NCBI GenBank assembly: GCA_003695705.1 | Contig: RFHU01000012.1 | Coordinates: forward strand, 1 to 64,000 | Length of the DNA stretch: 64,000 nt | Source: Planctomycetota bacterium | GTDB lineage: Bacteria; Planctomycetota; J058 | Reading direction: 5' to 3' | In this document: positions 55,681 to 64,000 of the stretch, one piece after another | How positions within the stretch are numbered: position 1 is the first letter of the stretch | Layout: every line of letters starts with the position of its first letter | The notes under the pieces: generated by a model | Database searches by the model: none | Told to the model about the DNA's origin: nothing | What the model saw: the letters and a program-made list of their open reading frames with translations, nothing else | Made by a program: the position numbers and the translations under genes

Positions 55681-55935
55681 ACTCGGTCGCCGGAGAGGGT
55701 CGACGGCGTCCAGACCGGCCGCTCGCCCGGTCGCAAGGCGAGCAGCGAAGGCCTGCGGCCTCCTTGCGGGCGCGGGGGAGCCGCATCCGCCCTGCTGCTC
55801 GGCCCCGGAGAGGACGCGGTGGGTCGCGGGTCGCTGCCCGCGTCGGGAAAGCCGCGTCGCCCCTGCGGTCCGGGGAGGCGCCGGACGGTCGTCGCGGGCG
55901 GATGGGCTTCCCCCGCGCTGCGTAGGCCCCGCTCC

Positions 55936-56667
55936 TCAGGCCTTGCGTGGGTTCGGCCCCTGCCTCGCCCAGCGACGACGCTTGGCGCGACCGAGTCGGA
56001 GGACCTCCCTCCAGAGGGTGCCCGGGGAGAGCCCGCGCAGCCGACTGTATTCCTCGAGGGCGCGCCAGCGCGCCCCCGCGCCGAGGGGTCGGGGGCCGGC
56101 CTGCGCGTAGGCGTCCAGGCTCGCCAGATTGCGCAGGACCAGGTCGCGGGGTACGCGGCGCCGGCGGCGTACGTCGTCGAGGTCGACGGGGACGAGGGCG
56201 CCTCCCTCCCCTTCGGCCACGACCAAGTTCGGTGGCTTCACGTCGCGCAAGCAGAACCCCGCCTCGTGGAGGCGGGCGAGAAGGGAAGCCGTCGCTCGCG
56301 CCAGCCGACGGGCCGTGTCCGCGTCGGCCCGCGCCAGTGCCTCGGCCAAGGTCGGCCCGGGAACGTGGCGGGCGACGTACACCGAGCGCCCGCGCTCCTC
56401 GACGACCCCCAAGGGCTCGGGTACACGAAAGCCCGCCGCGCGCAGTGCACGGGCCCCGGCCAGCGAGCGCGCGGCGCGGCTCCCGCGCAGGGCGACGCCC
56501 AGGCGCGTGCGCCAGCGCAACGTAACGCGCTCCTTGCACACCGCGTCGCTCGCCTCGTCGAAGGGGACGCGCGTCACGCGCCGGTCGGCGGCGGCACGAA
56601 GCACGGCCGCGCCTTGCGCGCGGTCGTGGGCCGCCAGGAGCTCGCGCAGGCGCTCGCGCGGGATCAC
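55936..56667 (-). CDS. Lipopolysaccharide (Kdo/WaaP-like) kinase family protein
   Basis: GFRVPEPLGVVEERGRSVYVARHVPGPTLAEAL...LLARLHEAGFCLRDVKPPNLVV...PVDLDDVR; GTG 56667 overlaps preceding stop. Confidence 0.8.
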   Translation of the reverse strand: MIPRERLRELLAAHDRAQGAAVLRAAADRRVTRVPFDEASDAVCKERVTLRWRTRLGVALRGSRAARSLAGARALRAAGFRVPEPLGVVEERGRSVYVARHVPGPTLAEALARADADTARRLARATASLLARLHEAGFCLRDVKPPNLVVAEGEGGALVPVDLDDVRRRRRVPRDLVLRNLASLDAYAQAGPRPLGAGARWRALEEYSRLRGLSPGTLWREVLRLGRAKRRRWARQGPNPRKA

Positions 56668-57545
56668 CCCGAGCGGGTCCTCTGCGCCGGGTCTTCCCGC
56701 TCGGCGCTGGCCTCCGCGTCGGTCGCGTGGGTCGCGGCCGGGTCTTCGCCCCGCCGCCCGTAGCGCACGCGCTCCCCACGGCCGCGCGAGCGCCCTTCTA
56801 CGTGCAGGAACACCCACAACTTTGCGTAGCGCAAGAACACGTAGACCGCGCCCAGGACCGCGACGATGAACCCGCGCCAGCCATCGAGGAAGCCCGCCTT
56901 GAGGACGAACATCTTGAAGAACTTGAAGGGCGGGTTGAGGAGGAGCTGGAGGGTCACCGCGCGCTGGCCGCGGGCCAGCTTCTCTTCGGCCGCGATGGTC
57001 GAGAAGTAATCGATGGTCTTGAGGTGGTCGGAGATGCTCCGGTAGGTGTAGTGCTCGAGGTCCGCGTCCAGGCGCCCCACACGGCTCCCGGGATCGAGGT
57101 AGACGTGGTCGTGCGGATTCACCCCGCCCCAGCGCCCCCGCGCGCGGCGAAAGAGGCGCAGCTTGCGATCGGGGTACCAGCCGCCGTGACGGATCCAGCG
57201 TCCTAGGTAGATGTTGCGTCGGTTGAGCTCGTAGCCGTCGCGGTCGGGCGCAGCCAACGCGCGCTCGATTCGCTCCCGCAGCGCGGGGGTAACCCGCTCG
57301 TCGGCGTCGATGCACAGGACCCACTCGCCGGTGGCCTGGTCGATGGCGAAGTTCTTCTGCTCGATGTGCCCTGGCCAGTCGCGCTCGATGACCCGAGCGC
57401 CGAGGGAGGCAGCGATGGCTCGGGTGCGGTCCGTGGAGTGGGAATCCACCACCACGACTTCGTCGCAGAAGGAGACGCTCTCGATGCAGGCGCCAATGTT
57501 CGCCTCTTCGTTGAAGGCGATGATGCAGGCGGTCAAGGTTGGCAC
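56664..57545 (-). CDS. Family 2 glycosyltransferase (WaaE/KdtX-like)
   Basis: LTACIIAFNEEANIGACIESVSFCDEVVVVDSHSTDRTRAIA...WVLCIDADERVTPAL; GTG 57545. Confidence 0.9.
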   Translation of the reverse strand: MPTLTACIIAFNEEANIGACIESVSFCDEVVVVDSHSTDRTRAIAASLGARVIERDWPGHIEQKNFAIDQATGEWVLCIDADERVTPALRERIERALAAPDRDGYELNRRNIYLGRWIRHGGWYPDRKLRLFRRARGRWGGVNPHDHVYLDPGSRVGRLDADLEHYTYRSISDHLKTIDYFSTIAAEEKLARGQRAVTLQLLLNPPFKFFKMFVLKAGFLDGWRGFIVAVLGAVYVFLRYAKLWVFLHVEGRSRGRGERVRYGRRGEDPAATHATDAEASAEREDPAQRTRSG

Positions 57546-58669
57546 GCGGCCTCCGAGCAGGTCGCGGGCGCAGGGCGGCCCTCGGCCGCCGCGCGGTAGA
57601 CCTCGCTCAGGCGGGCGGCGGTGCGCTCCCAGGTGAAGGCACGCGCCCGCTCGCGACCGCGGGCCACGCGCTCGGCGCGCGCGCCGGGATCGACGGCCTC
57701 CCGCAGGGCGGCACCCAGGCCGACGGCGTCCTCCGCGTCGGCGTGCAGGGCGGCCCCGGCGGACACCTCGAGGAGGGCCGGCGCGCGCGAGGCCACCACG
57801 GGGACCTCGGCCCGGAAGGCTTCGAGCAAGGGCATACCGAACCCCTCGTAGCGCGACGGGAAGAGAAGGGCGTCTGCGCCGCGCAGGAGCGAAGCTACCG
57901 CAGCGCTCGGGAGGTAGGAAGGCCGCACGACCCGGCCGACGAGGCCGAGTCGGCCCACGGCGGCCTCGACGGCTTCCGCGCCGTAGCCTTCGGGCCCGCA
58001 GAGCACCAGGCGATGGCGCACGAGCCCCGCGGCGGCGAAGGCCTCGAGCGCCCCGACGGTGTTCTTGCGGCGCGAAAGCTCGCCCAGGCAAAGCACGTAG
58101 GGACCCTCGCCCACCCAGGCCGCCACGCGAGCGCGCGCGACGGCGGGGAGCTCGTGGGAAACGTCCGCTGCCGCGGCGAGCGGGACCACGGCAACCCGCT
58201 CGCCCGGGATGCCGAGGACCCGCTCGAGCTCCTCGCGCACGGCCTGGGTGTAGGTGACCACCAGACGCGCGCGCTCCCGCACCCTGCGCCAGTGGGCCTC
58301 GCGGGTGCGACGAAAGCGGGCGGTGGAATAGCCGTGTTGGGCGGACAGGTCGTGGATCGTGGCAACCAGGGCCGGGCCGCGGAGCGAGGGCAGCCGGGCG
58401 TCCGGACCGTGGAACACGTCGAGCCGTCGGGCGAGGCCCGGAGTCCAGGAGTCGGCGAAGAACCGGCTCCGACCGGGAAGGAAGTGCCGCCGGCGACGCA
58501 GGCGCGAAAGGCGGTAGAGCACCTCGACGAAGATGTCGGAGCGATCGCGGAGGGCGGCGCACTGGCGGGCGATGGCAAGCCCGACGCCGGTGGGCCGCGG
58601 GACCGCCGCTGCCGAAGCGTCGATGCCCACGCGCAGGGGGCGATCGGGCGGCGGAGGAATCGGGGTCAC
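57533..58669 (-). CDS. Family 4 glycosyltransferase
   Basis: GIDASAAAVPRPTGVG...YVLCLGELSRRKNTVGALEAFAAAG...ADALLFPSRYEGFGMPLLEAFRAEVPVVAS; GTG 58669. Confidence 0.9.
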   Translation of the reverse strand: MTPIPPPPDRPLRVGIDASAAAVPRPTGVGLAIARQCAALRDRSDIFVEVLYRLSRLRRRRHFLPGRSRFFADSWTPGLARRLDVFHGPDARLPSLRGPALVATIHDLSAQHGYSTARFRRTREAHWRRVRERARLVVTYTQAVREELERVLGIPGERVAVVPLAAAADVSHELPAVARARVAAWVGEGPYVLCLGELSRRKNTVGALEAFAAAGLVRHRLVLCGPEGYGAEAVEAAVGRLGLVGRVVRPSYLPSAAVASLLRGADALLFPSRYEGFGMPLLEAFRAEVPVVASRAPALLEVSAGAALHADAEDAVGLGAALREAVDPGARAERVARGRERARAFTWERTAARLSEVYRAAAEGRPAPATCSEAACQP

Positions 58670-59235
58670 GGGCCTTCCTCGCGCGGTGGGAGGGCGGACA
58701 CCAGGGCGGAGACGACCTCCTCCACGGCGACCGCGCAGGGGTCCTTGTCGACGGGCCATTCCGCCGCCAGCGAAACGCGGTGGGGCGCGAACCCGCGGTC
58801 CGCGTCGGCGCCAAGGTGCACGGCCACGCGCAGGAGGTTGCCCGCGTCGTCGGTGGTCAAGGCCACCGCGCACACGAAGGCGTCTTCGCCACGCGCTTCG
58901 CCGGGGCGCGCGGGGCGGTAGCCGAGTTCGACGAGCGCCGCGCGGGCGGCTCGGGCGGCGCGGCCGAGCAGGCCCGGGGCCTCGGCGAGGGGGCGAACGG
59001 CGTCGCGACCGGCCGCGCGCGCCGTCCCCGGGCGGTAGGCGTCCCTCAGCGCCTGCGCCCAGTCCACCGGCTCGGCGTAGGCCCAGGCGCCGCGCTCGTC
59101 GAGAAGGGGGCAGATGAGGGCAAAGCGGGCTCGCCCTTCGACGGCGAGCCGCTCGTCCCAGTCTTGGACGTAGGCCCGCGGCCCGGCGCAGCAGCCGACG
59201 AGGAGCACGGAGATCGCGAGGGCAGCGGCTTTCAC
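58666..59235 (-). CDS. Small lipoprotein
   Basis: MKAAALAISVLLVGCC lipobox; GTG 59235; 4-nt overlaps on both sides. Confidence 0.75.
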   Translation of the reverse strand: MKAAALAISVLLVGCCAGPRAYVQDWDERLAVEGRARFALICPLLDERGAWAYAEPVDWAQALRDAYRPGTARAAGRDAVRPLAEAPGLLGRAARAARAALVELGYRPARPGEARGEDAFVCAVALTTDDAGNLLRVAVHLGADADRGFAPHRVSLAAEWPVDKDPCAVAVEEVVSALVSALPPREEGP

Positions 59236-60425
59236 GCGGCGCTCCCCAGGGCGCAGAGGATGCCGTCGCCGCGCTGCAGGAAGACTCGCCCGCCGGCGAG
59301 GAGGACCTGGCCGGTCCCCTCGGCCGCGAGGTCTTCCTCCCAAGGAGCGCGCAGGGCCCACAGCCCAGCGAGGGCCTCCGCGGGTCCTGAGTCGGTGCTC
59401 GGAGGCGGGGGACTTCCGCCCAGCCCCAGCCCGGGGGGCGCGCGACGGACCCAGAGGGGCCCCGCGGTGGTCGCGAGCGCGAAGGCCTCCGCCCTTTGAG
59501 CGGCAGAGGCGCCGGCGGGCGGCGGCGCAGGAGGAAAGGGGTCCTCCCGCCCCGGGGACCACCGCGCGGGCCCCAGCCAGGGCGGAACTCCTTGGTCGCC
59601 TCCTACCCAGTAGACCGCCCAGTCCTGGGCCTCGTCGCGCCAGCGAAGGGCGAGCTGCGGGGCGAGGAGGTCGAGGGAGAGGCTCAGGAGGTCGTCCTCC
59701 CAAGCCTCCAGGCACAGCTCGCCTCCGGCCAGGGCTTCGCCGGTCTCGGCGCGCTCCACGGCAACGCGCGGAGGGCGGGGATCCGCCCAACTCGCGCCGC
59801 CGGGAAGGGCGACCTGGACGGCGAGCGCCACGGTCGTGGGGCCGCGACCGACCACGTCTGGTTCGGTGGTTCGACCCCGCCCCGGGTGGTAGCGACCAAC
59901 GCGGCGCCGTTCGAGCGGCGCCGCGTAGTGGGCCACCGCCTCGACGGCGCCCCAGGGGGCGACCGCCCAGGGGAGGGCAAGGGCACGCTCCTCCGCTCCT
60001 CGGCTCCCCCGTTCTTCGCGCAGGCTGGGAACGCGCCAGCGCAGGCTCCCCGAGCGTGCGTCGCGCGCCTCGAGGCAGCCTCCGGGAGCCTCGAGGAGCA
60101 CGGTCCCCGCGGCGATCCACAGGGCCCGGCCTTCGCAACGCCAGAGGAGCTCGAGCCGAGGGGGGAGCAGCAAGGCCGCTCCGTCGAGCTCGCGTCCGCC
60201 CGAGCGCTCCCACCGCTCGAGTCCGGGGGCTGGGCGCGGGAGTTCGACTGCTTCCGCGCGCGGCCGACACCAGGCGCCCTCGAGGGCGCACACCTCGGAC
60301 GCGAGCTCTGCGCGCACGCCGGTCGTCGCTGCGCGCCGCAGGGCGGTTCGGTAGGCCTCGGCAAGGCGGCGATCCTCGGGCGCGGCGTGCAGCGCCCGGG
60401 CGAGGGTCCGCAGGCGATGGTCGAT
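59232..60425 (-). CDS. Hypothetical PQQ-like protein; start uncertain (possible ATC at 60425, otherwise GTG at 60317)
   Basis: LEARDARSGSLRWRVPSL; coding-like IDHRLRTLARALHAAPEDRRLAEAYRTALRRAATTG upstream of 60317 in frame, with GGAGG 6 nt before ATC. Confidence 0.6.
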   Translation of the reverse strand: MDHRLRTLARALHAAPEDRRLAEAYRTALRRAATTGVRAELASEVCALEGAWCRPRAEAVELPRPAPGLERWERSGGRELDGAALLLPPRLELLWRCEGRALWIAAGTVLLEAPGGCLEARDARSGSLRWRVPSLREERGSRGAEERALALPWAVAPWGAVEAVAHYAAPLERRRVGRYHPGRGRTTEPDVVGRGPTTVALAVQVALPGGASWADPRPPRVAVERAETGEALAGGELCLEAWEDDLLSLSLDLLAPQLALRWRDEAQDWAVYWVGGDQGVPPWLGPARWSPGREDPFPPAPPPAGASAAQRAEAFALATTAGPLWVRRAPPGLGLGGSPPPPSTDSGPAEALAGLWALRAPWEEDLAAEGTGQVLLAGGRVFLQRGDGILCALGSAA

Positions 60426-60618
60426 GACGCACCTCCGCGCGGCATCCTACCGCCCTGCCCCGGCCCCCGAGGGGTGACGGCGAGAGGGACCGCGCAGGGC
60501 GAGCGGGATTCGCTGGCGGGCTCCTTGGCGAACGGAAGACACGCCAAGGGCTTCGTGGCCGGCGGTCGTCCGCGGCGCGCGCGCGTCCGCAACGGAGGAC
60601 ACCGCGACCGCGGGTCCC

Positions 60619-61362
60619 CTACAAACCCTGCCGGAGGCTGACGACGGCTGCGCCTTCGGCCGCGAGGGCCAGGAGGCAGCAAGCCAAGGAGAGGGGCTTC
60701 CAGGCGGGGTGGGGAGCGCGCCCCGGCAACGGCTGGACGAGGGCGCCGGCGAGGGCGCCGGCCACGGCGCCGGCGACGTGGCTGGCGACGTCGATGCGGG
60801 GGACCAGGGCGGTGACCGCGACGCCCACCAGGATCCACGTTTGGAGGGTGCGCGCCAGGCTGCCCAGGCGGTCGGCGTGCTCCCGCGCGTAAACGAAGCC
60901 GAGCAAGAGGAGGCCGGAGACGGCCCCCGAGGCGCCTGCGGAGACGCCGACGTGGCCAAAGGGCACCACGCCGCGCGCCACCAAGGCGCTCCAGCTCGCC
61001 GAGCCGAGGCTGCTCGCCAAAGCGAAGGCGACGTAGAGGACCCACAGGCGATGGTGGCCGTAGTGCACCTCGAGCAAGCGACCGAGGAAGAAGAGAGCGA
61101 GCGAATTCCCCAGCACGTGCAGAAGGTCGTAGTGGAGGAAGGCGCAGGTGAAGAGACGCCACGGCTCGTGGAGGACGAGGGGGTAGACGTTGCCGCCCAG
61201 GCGGGCGATGAGGCCCGCGTCGACGTGGGGGCCGCCCGCCTTGAGCACGACGAAGGCGAAGAGGAGCACGTTGGCGAGGAGCACCCCGTAGGTGAAGGGG
61301 TAACGCTCGAGCTGTTCGAGGGGGCCGCCTCGGCCGAGGTCGGGGCGCAAGGAACCGCGCAT
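60619..61362 (-). CDS. Rhomboid-family intramembrane serine protease
   Basis: LFTCAFLHYDLLHVLGNSLALFFLG; VSAGASGAVSGLLLLG (catalytic Ser); IDVASHVAGAVAGAL (catalytic His). Confidence 0.93.
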   Translation of the reverse strand: MRGSLRPDLGRGGPLEQLERYPFTYGVLLANVLLFAFVVLKAGGPHVDAGLIARLGGNVYPLVLHEPWRLFTCAFLHYDLLHVLGNSLALFFLGRLLEVHYGHHRLWVLYVAFALASSLGSASWSALVARGVVPFGHVGVSAGASGAVSGLLLLGFVYAREHADRLGSLARTLQTWILVGVAVTALVPRIDVASHVAGAVAGALAGALVQPLPGRAPHPAWKPLSLACCLLALAAEGAAVVSLRQGL

Positions 61363-63468
61363 TCAGTCTCCGTCCTCTCGGGGCGGACCGAAGGCGATGC
61401 GCGGGCGAGGCGAGGAGGACGAGGGACGCGAGGCGGACTCCGCGCGGGGAAGGCCCAAGTCGATGAGCGGTCGGGCCGACGCGGTCGGCCCGGGGTCCGA
61501 GGGGGCGGGCGCCGGGTTCCGGCCTCGGTCGGGAGCGGCCACGCCCGCGGCGGCTGGGGAGCGAGGGTCCGCCGCGACGCCCGCCAACGGGTCCGCGGCG
61601 ACTTCGGAGGAGGGCTCGGCGTTCGCGGCCGCGGGGCCGGCGGAGCGCAGGGCAAGGACCAGGCGGAGCGCGCCTTCGGCGGCGGCCTCGCCGCTGCCCG
61701 GAGCGAGGACGAGCAAAGGGCCCGGGCCGGAAGGGAAGAGGGGACCCACGAGCTCTCCCCCTCCGGCCGCGGCGACGCCACAAGCGAAGGCCCTGGCCGC
61801 ATGGCGACCGGGGAGGACGAGGACGCACGGCAGCCCCCTGGCTTCCTCGGCCGCCTTCGCACCTTCGCTGCTTGCGCGGGGAGCCTCCGCGGTCCCCGGG
61901 GACTCGCTGCGGGGGGAGGAGGCCCGGTCCCCTCTCCGGGGACGGTCCGGCGGGGCGAGGGCCTCCGCGGCGCCCACCGGCCCATGCACGGGCTCCTCCG
62001 GTGCCGAGGCGCGCACGAGGTCCCGCGCGCGGGCGAGGCGTTCGAGGAGACGATCTCCGGGGACGGGCCCCGACGCGTGGGCGACGAAGTACACCGCGTC
62101 GGCTCCGCCGAAGCATTGGCGGGCCACTTCCCGAGCCTGGCGTGCGGCCTCGGCGAGGTCTTCGGCGGTGGGGTCCCGGGCGACGGCCGTGTCCGCAACG
62201 ACGAAGGCGCGCTGCGCGGTCGCCAAGAAGTGCACGCCCACCTGGCGACGGATCCGGCCGAGGGGAACGGCGCGCCTCGCGGCCTCGAGGAGGGCGTCCT
62301 CCTCGGCAGCGGAACAAACGACAGCGGCCGCGTCGGCGGCCCCGCACGCGAGGGCGCGCCAGGCAAAAGCGAAGGGATCGCGGCGCAGGGCTGCGCAGAC
62401 GCCGGGGTCGAGGAACTCGTCGTCGACGGCTTCGGCGAGCCAGGCCAGGGCCGCGTCGCTCCCGGCGGCGGCCCAGCGCACCGCCCCCTCGGCGCCGCGC
62501 GGACCCGCGGCGGAGACGGCCGAGGCGGAGCGGTCGCTCGGAAAGGGATCCACCGCGAGCAAGTCGACGCGCGCGCGTCCGTCCCGCGCCAGAGCACGCG
62601 CGGCCGAGCGGACTCCGGCGTCCGCTTCGCAGACGACCAGGAGTCGCGGCGGCGGGCACTCCGCGTCCAGGCTCGCCGCCCGCGCCGCTCCCGTCGCGGC
62701 GGCCAGGGGCGAGGCGACGCAAGCGTAGGCCTCGGTCAGGCGGCGCGGGTCTCGACCGTCGAGGGCGCATGCCGCCGCGAGGAGCGCCGCGTCGGTCTCG
62801 AGGCCGTGCCCGCGCTCCGCGAGGACTCGTGCCGCCCGCACCAGGGCGGGGAGTCCAGGAGCGGCGCCTCGATCGGCGGCGGCTCGGGCGAGGGAGGCCG
62901 CGAGGGGGTGGATCCCACGGACGCGAGGAAGGAGCGGTGTGCCGCGGGTTCGGGCACGCTCGGCGCTTGCGGCGTCTCCGGGTGCGCAGAGCAGGTCCAG
63001 GTCCTCCGGAAGCTCGTCGTCGCCCGGCTCCAGGCAGAGGAGGCGTTCGGGGCTCGCCCCCAGCGCTTCCAGCAGGGCGAGAAGGATCGCCTCCGCCCCG
63101 CCCTCGCAAGCGATGCGCAAAGCAGGAAACTCGCGCCCCGCGGCCTCCGCCCAGGCCCACGCGCCCACGGCGGTTGCCAGGTCGGCCGCGGCCGACGCAG
63201 CGACCAGGGGAGGATCTCCCTCCTGCTCCTGGGGGGTTCGGAGCGGGGCCTGGCCCGTGTCCGCCGGGAACGCGCTCAGGAGGGCGTCGCAAGCACCACC
63301 GAGGAGCAGGCGCGCCGCGTCGTGCACTGCGGCTCCGCTCGCCGCCACGGGGACGTCGAGAAGGTGGAGGCCCAAGGCCGACCCGGCCGAAGCAGGGAGG
63401 GGCGCAACTCCGACCGGGCGCAGGACCGCAACGGTGCGGGGGCCGAGGTCGATGCGTTCGGCGTCCAT
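61363..63468 (-). CDS. Protein with a diverged phosphate acetyl/butyryltransferase-like domain
   Basis: HFLATAQRAFVVADTAVARDPTAEDLAEAARQAREVARQCFG; ATG 63468; long Ala/Pro-rich C-terminus. Confidence 0.55.
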   Translation of the reverse strand: MDAERIDLGPRTVAVLRPVGVAPLPASAGSALGLHLLDVPVAASGAAVHDAARLLLGGACDALLSAFPADTGQAPLRTPQEQEGDPPLVAASAAADLATAVGAWAWAEAAGREFPALRIACEGGAEAILLALLEALGASPERLLCLEPGDDELPEDLDLLCAPGDAASAERARTRGTPLLPRVRGIHPLAASLARAAADRGAAPGLPALVRAARVLAERGHGLETDAALLAAACALDGRDPRRLTEAYACVASPLAAATGAARAASLDAECPPPRLLVVCEADAGVRSAARALARDGRARVDLLAVDPFPSDRSASAVSAAGPRGAEGAVRWAAAGSDAALAWLAEAVDDEFLDPGVCAALRRDPFAFAWRALACGAADAAAVVCSAAEEDALLEAARRAVPLGRIRRQVGVHFLATAQRAFVVADTAVARDPTAEDLAEAARQAREVARQCFGGADAVYFVAHASGPVPGDRLLERLARARDLVRASAPEEPVHGPVGAAEALAPPDRPRRGDRASSPRSESPGTAEAPRASSEGAKAAEEARGLPCVLVLPGRHAARAFACGVAAAGGGELVGPLFPSGPGPLLVLAPGSGEAAAEGALRLVLALRSAGPAAANAEPSSEVAADPLAGVAADPRSPAAAGVAAPDRGRNPAPAPSDPGPTASARPLIDLGLPRAESASRPSSSSPRPRIAFGPPREDGD

Positions 63469-63753
63469 GCGGCCTCCCGGGCCACCCGCAAGGGGGGCGG
63501 CGCCCCGGTTCTCCCACGACGCCGCCGCCGCGTCAACCGGAGTCCCTCTCCGCTCCCCGACCGGTCGCGGCGTGAGCGGCTGCGGGCGGCGCAACCGGAG
63601 AACACCTCTCGCTCGAGCCCCGGGCGCAGCCGCGCTCCCGGGGAGGAAGTCCCCTGGTTTGCTTCCGCGCCCTGGGTACGTCGCGGAGAACGCGCGGGGA
63701 AGGGGCCCCGGTCCGTCGGCCGCGAGCGCTCGGGAGCCCGCCCTCGGACGGTG

Positions 63754-64000
63754 TCAGTAGGGAATTTCGGGCGCCGCGAAGGTGACGTCCTTGATCTTGG
63801 CGCGCACCACCTCGTTGAGCGCCGAGATGACGTACTTCGTCGGCACCTGCTTGCGCGCGTCGATGATGACGGGCAGTCCCTTCTCCGAGGTGCCCGAGTA
63901 GCCGTCTCGGAACGCCACCAACTTCTCGTAGAGTTTGCGCCACACGGGGTGCTTCTCGGGCAGGTAGCGCCCGCGGTAGGTGAAGTCCTCGAGTTCGCCG
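63754..64000 (-). CDS. ExbD/TolR-like biopolymer transport protein, partial at window edge
   Basis: GLPVIIDARKQVPTKYVISALNEVVRAKIKDVTFAAPEIPY; frame continues open to the window end. Confidence 0.75.
   Translation of the reverse strand, partial: GELEDFTYRGRYLPEKHPVWRKLYEKLVAFRDGYSGTSEKGLPVIIDARKQVPTKYVISALNEVVRAKIKDVTFAAPEIPY

Overview
High-GC bacterial chromosomal window with a gene complement typical of Planctomycetota or a similar lineage (taxonomy is inference only). Coding is dense on both strands, GTG starts are frequent, and 4-nt GTGA stop/start overlaps recur. Housekeeping genes I recognise are purH, hom-thrC-lysC, lexA, a PlsC-type acyltransferase and one tRNA-Pro(CGG) with a TTGACA-N17-TATGCT promoter. 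The rest is dominated by signalling and surface proteins: seven Ser/Thr-kinase-fold proteins fused to different C- or N-terminal modules (SUMF1/FGE-like x2, TerB-like, Sel1 x2, TPR-like, FHA), one of which reads as a degenerate pseudokinase. There is also a PATAN/DUF4388-TPR-PEGA-PQQ protein, an FHA coiled-coil protein, several long coiled-coil proteins, a secreted serpin, a pentaheme cytochrome c, a neutral ceramidase-like protein, a GroES-like protein near a CnoX-like thioredoxin, a divergent protoglobin/MarR pair, and a glycosyltransferase/Kdo-kinase-like operon. The main anomalies are: an in-frame TGA followed by a hairpin in an FG-GAP/ASPIC-UnbV gene; a frame break in thrC exactly at a 33-nt perfect inverted repeat; a frame-disrupted small lipoprotein; a 42-bp palindrome; a cluster of inverted repeats at 6.65-6.9 kb; Cys-rich 14-aa tandem repeats at the left edge; and small ORFs missing from the ORF track. 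I found no CRISPR array, rRNA, transposase or integrase. All family calls come from reading motifs; no database search was run.
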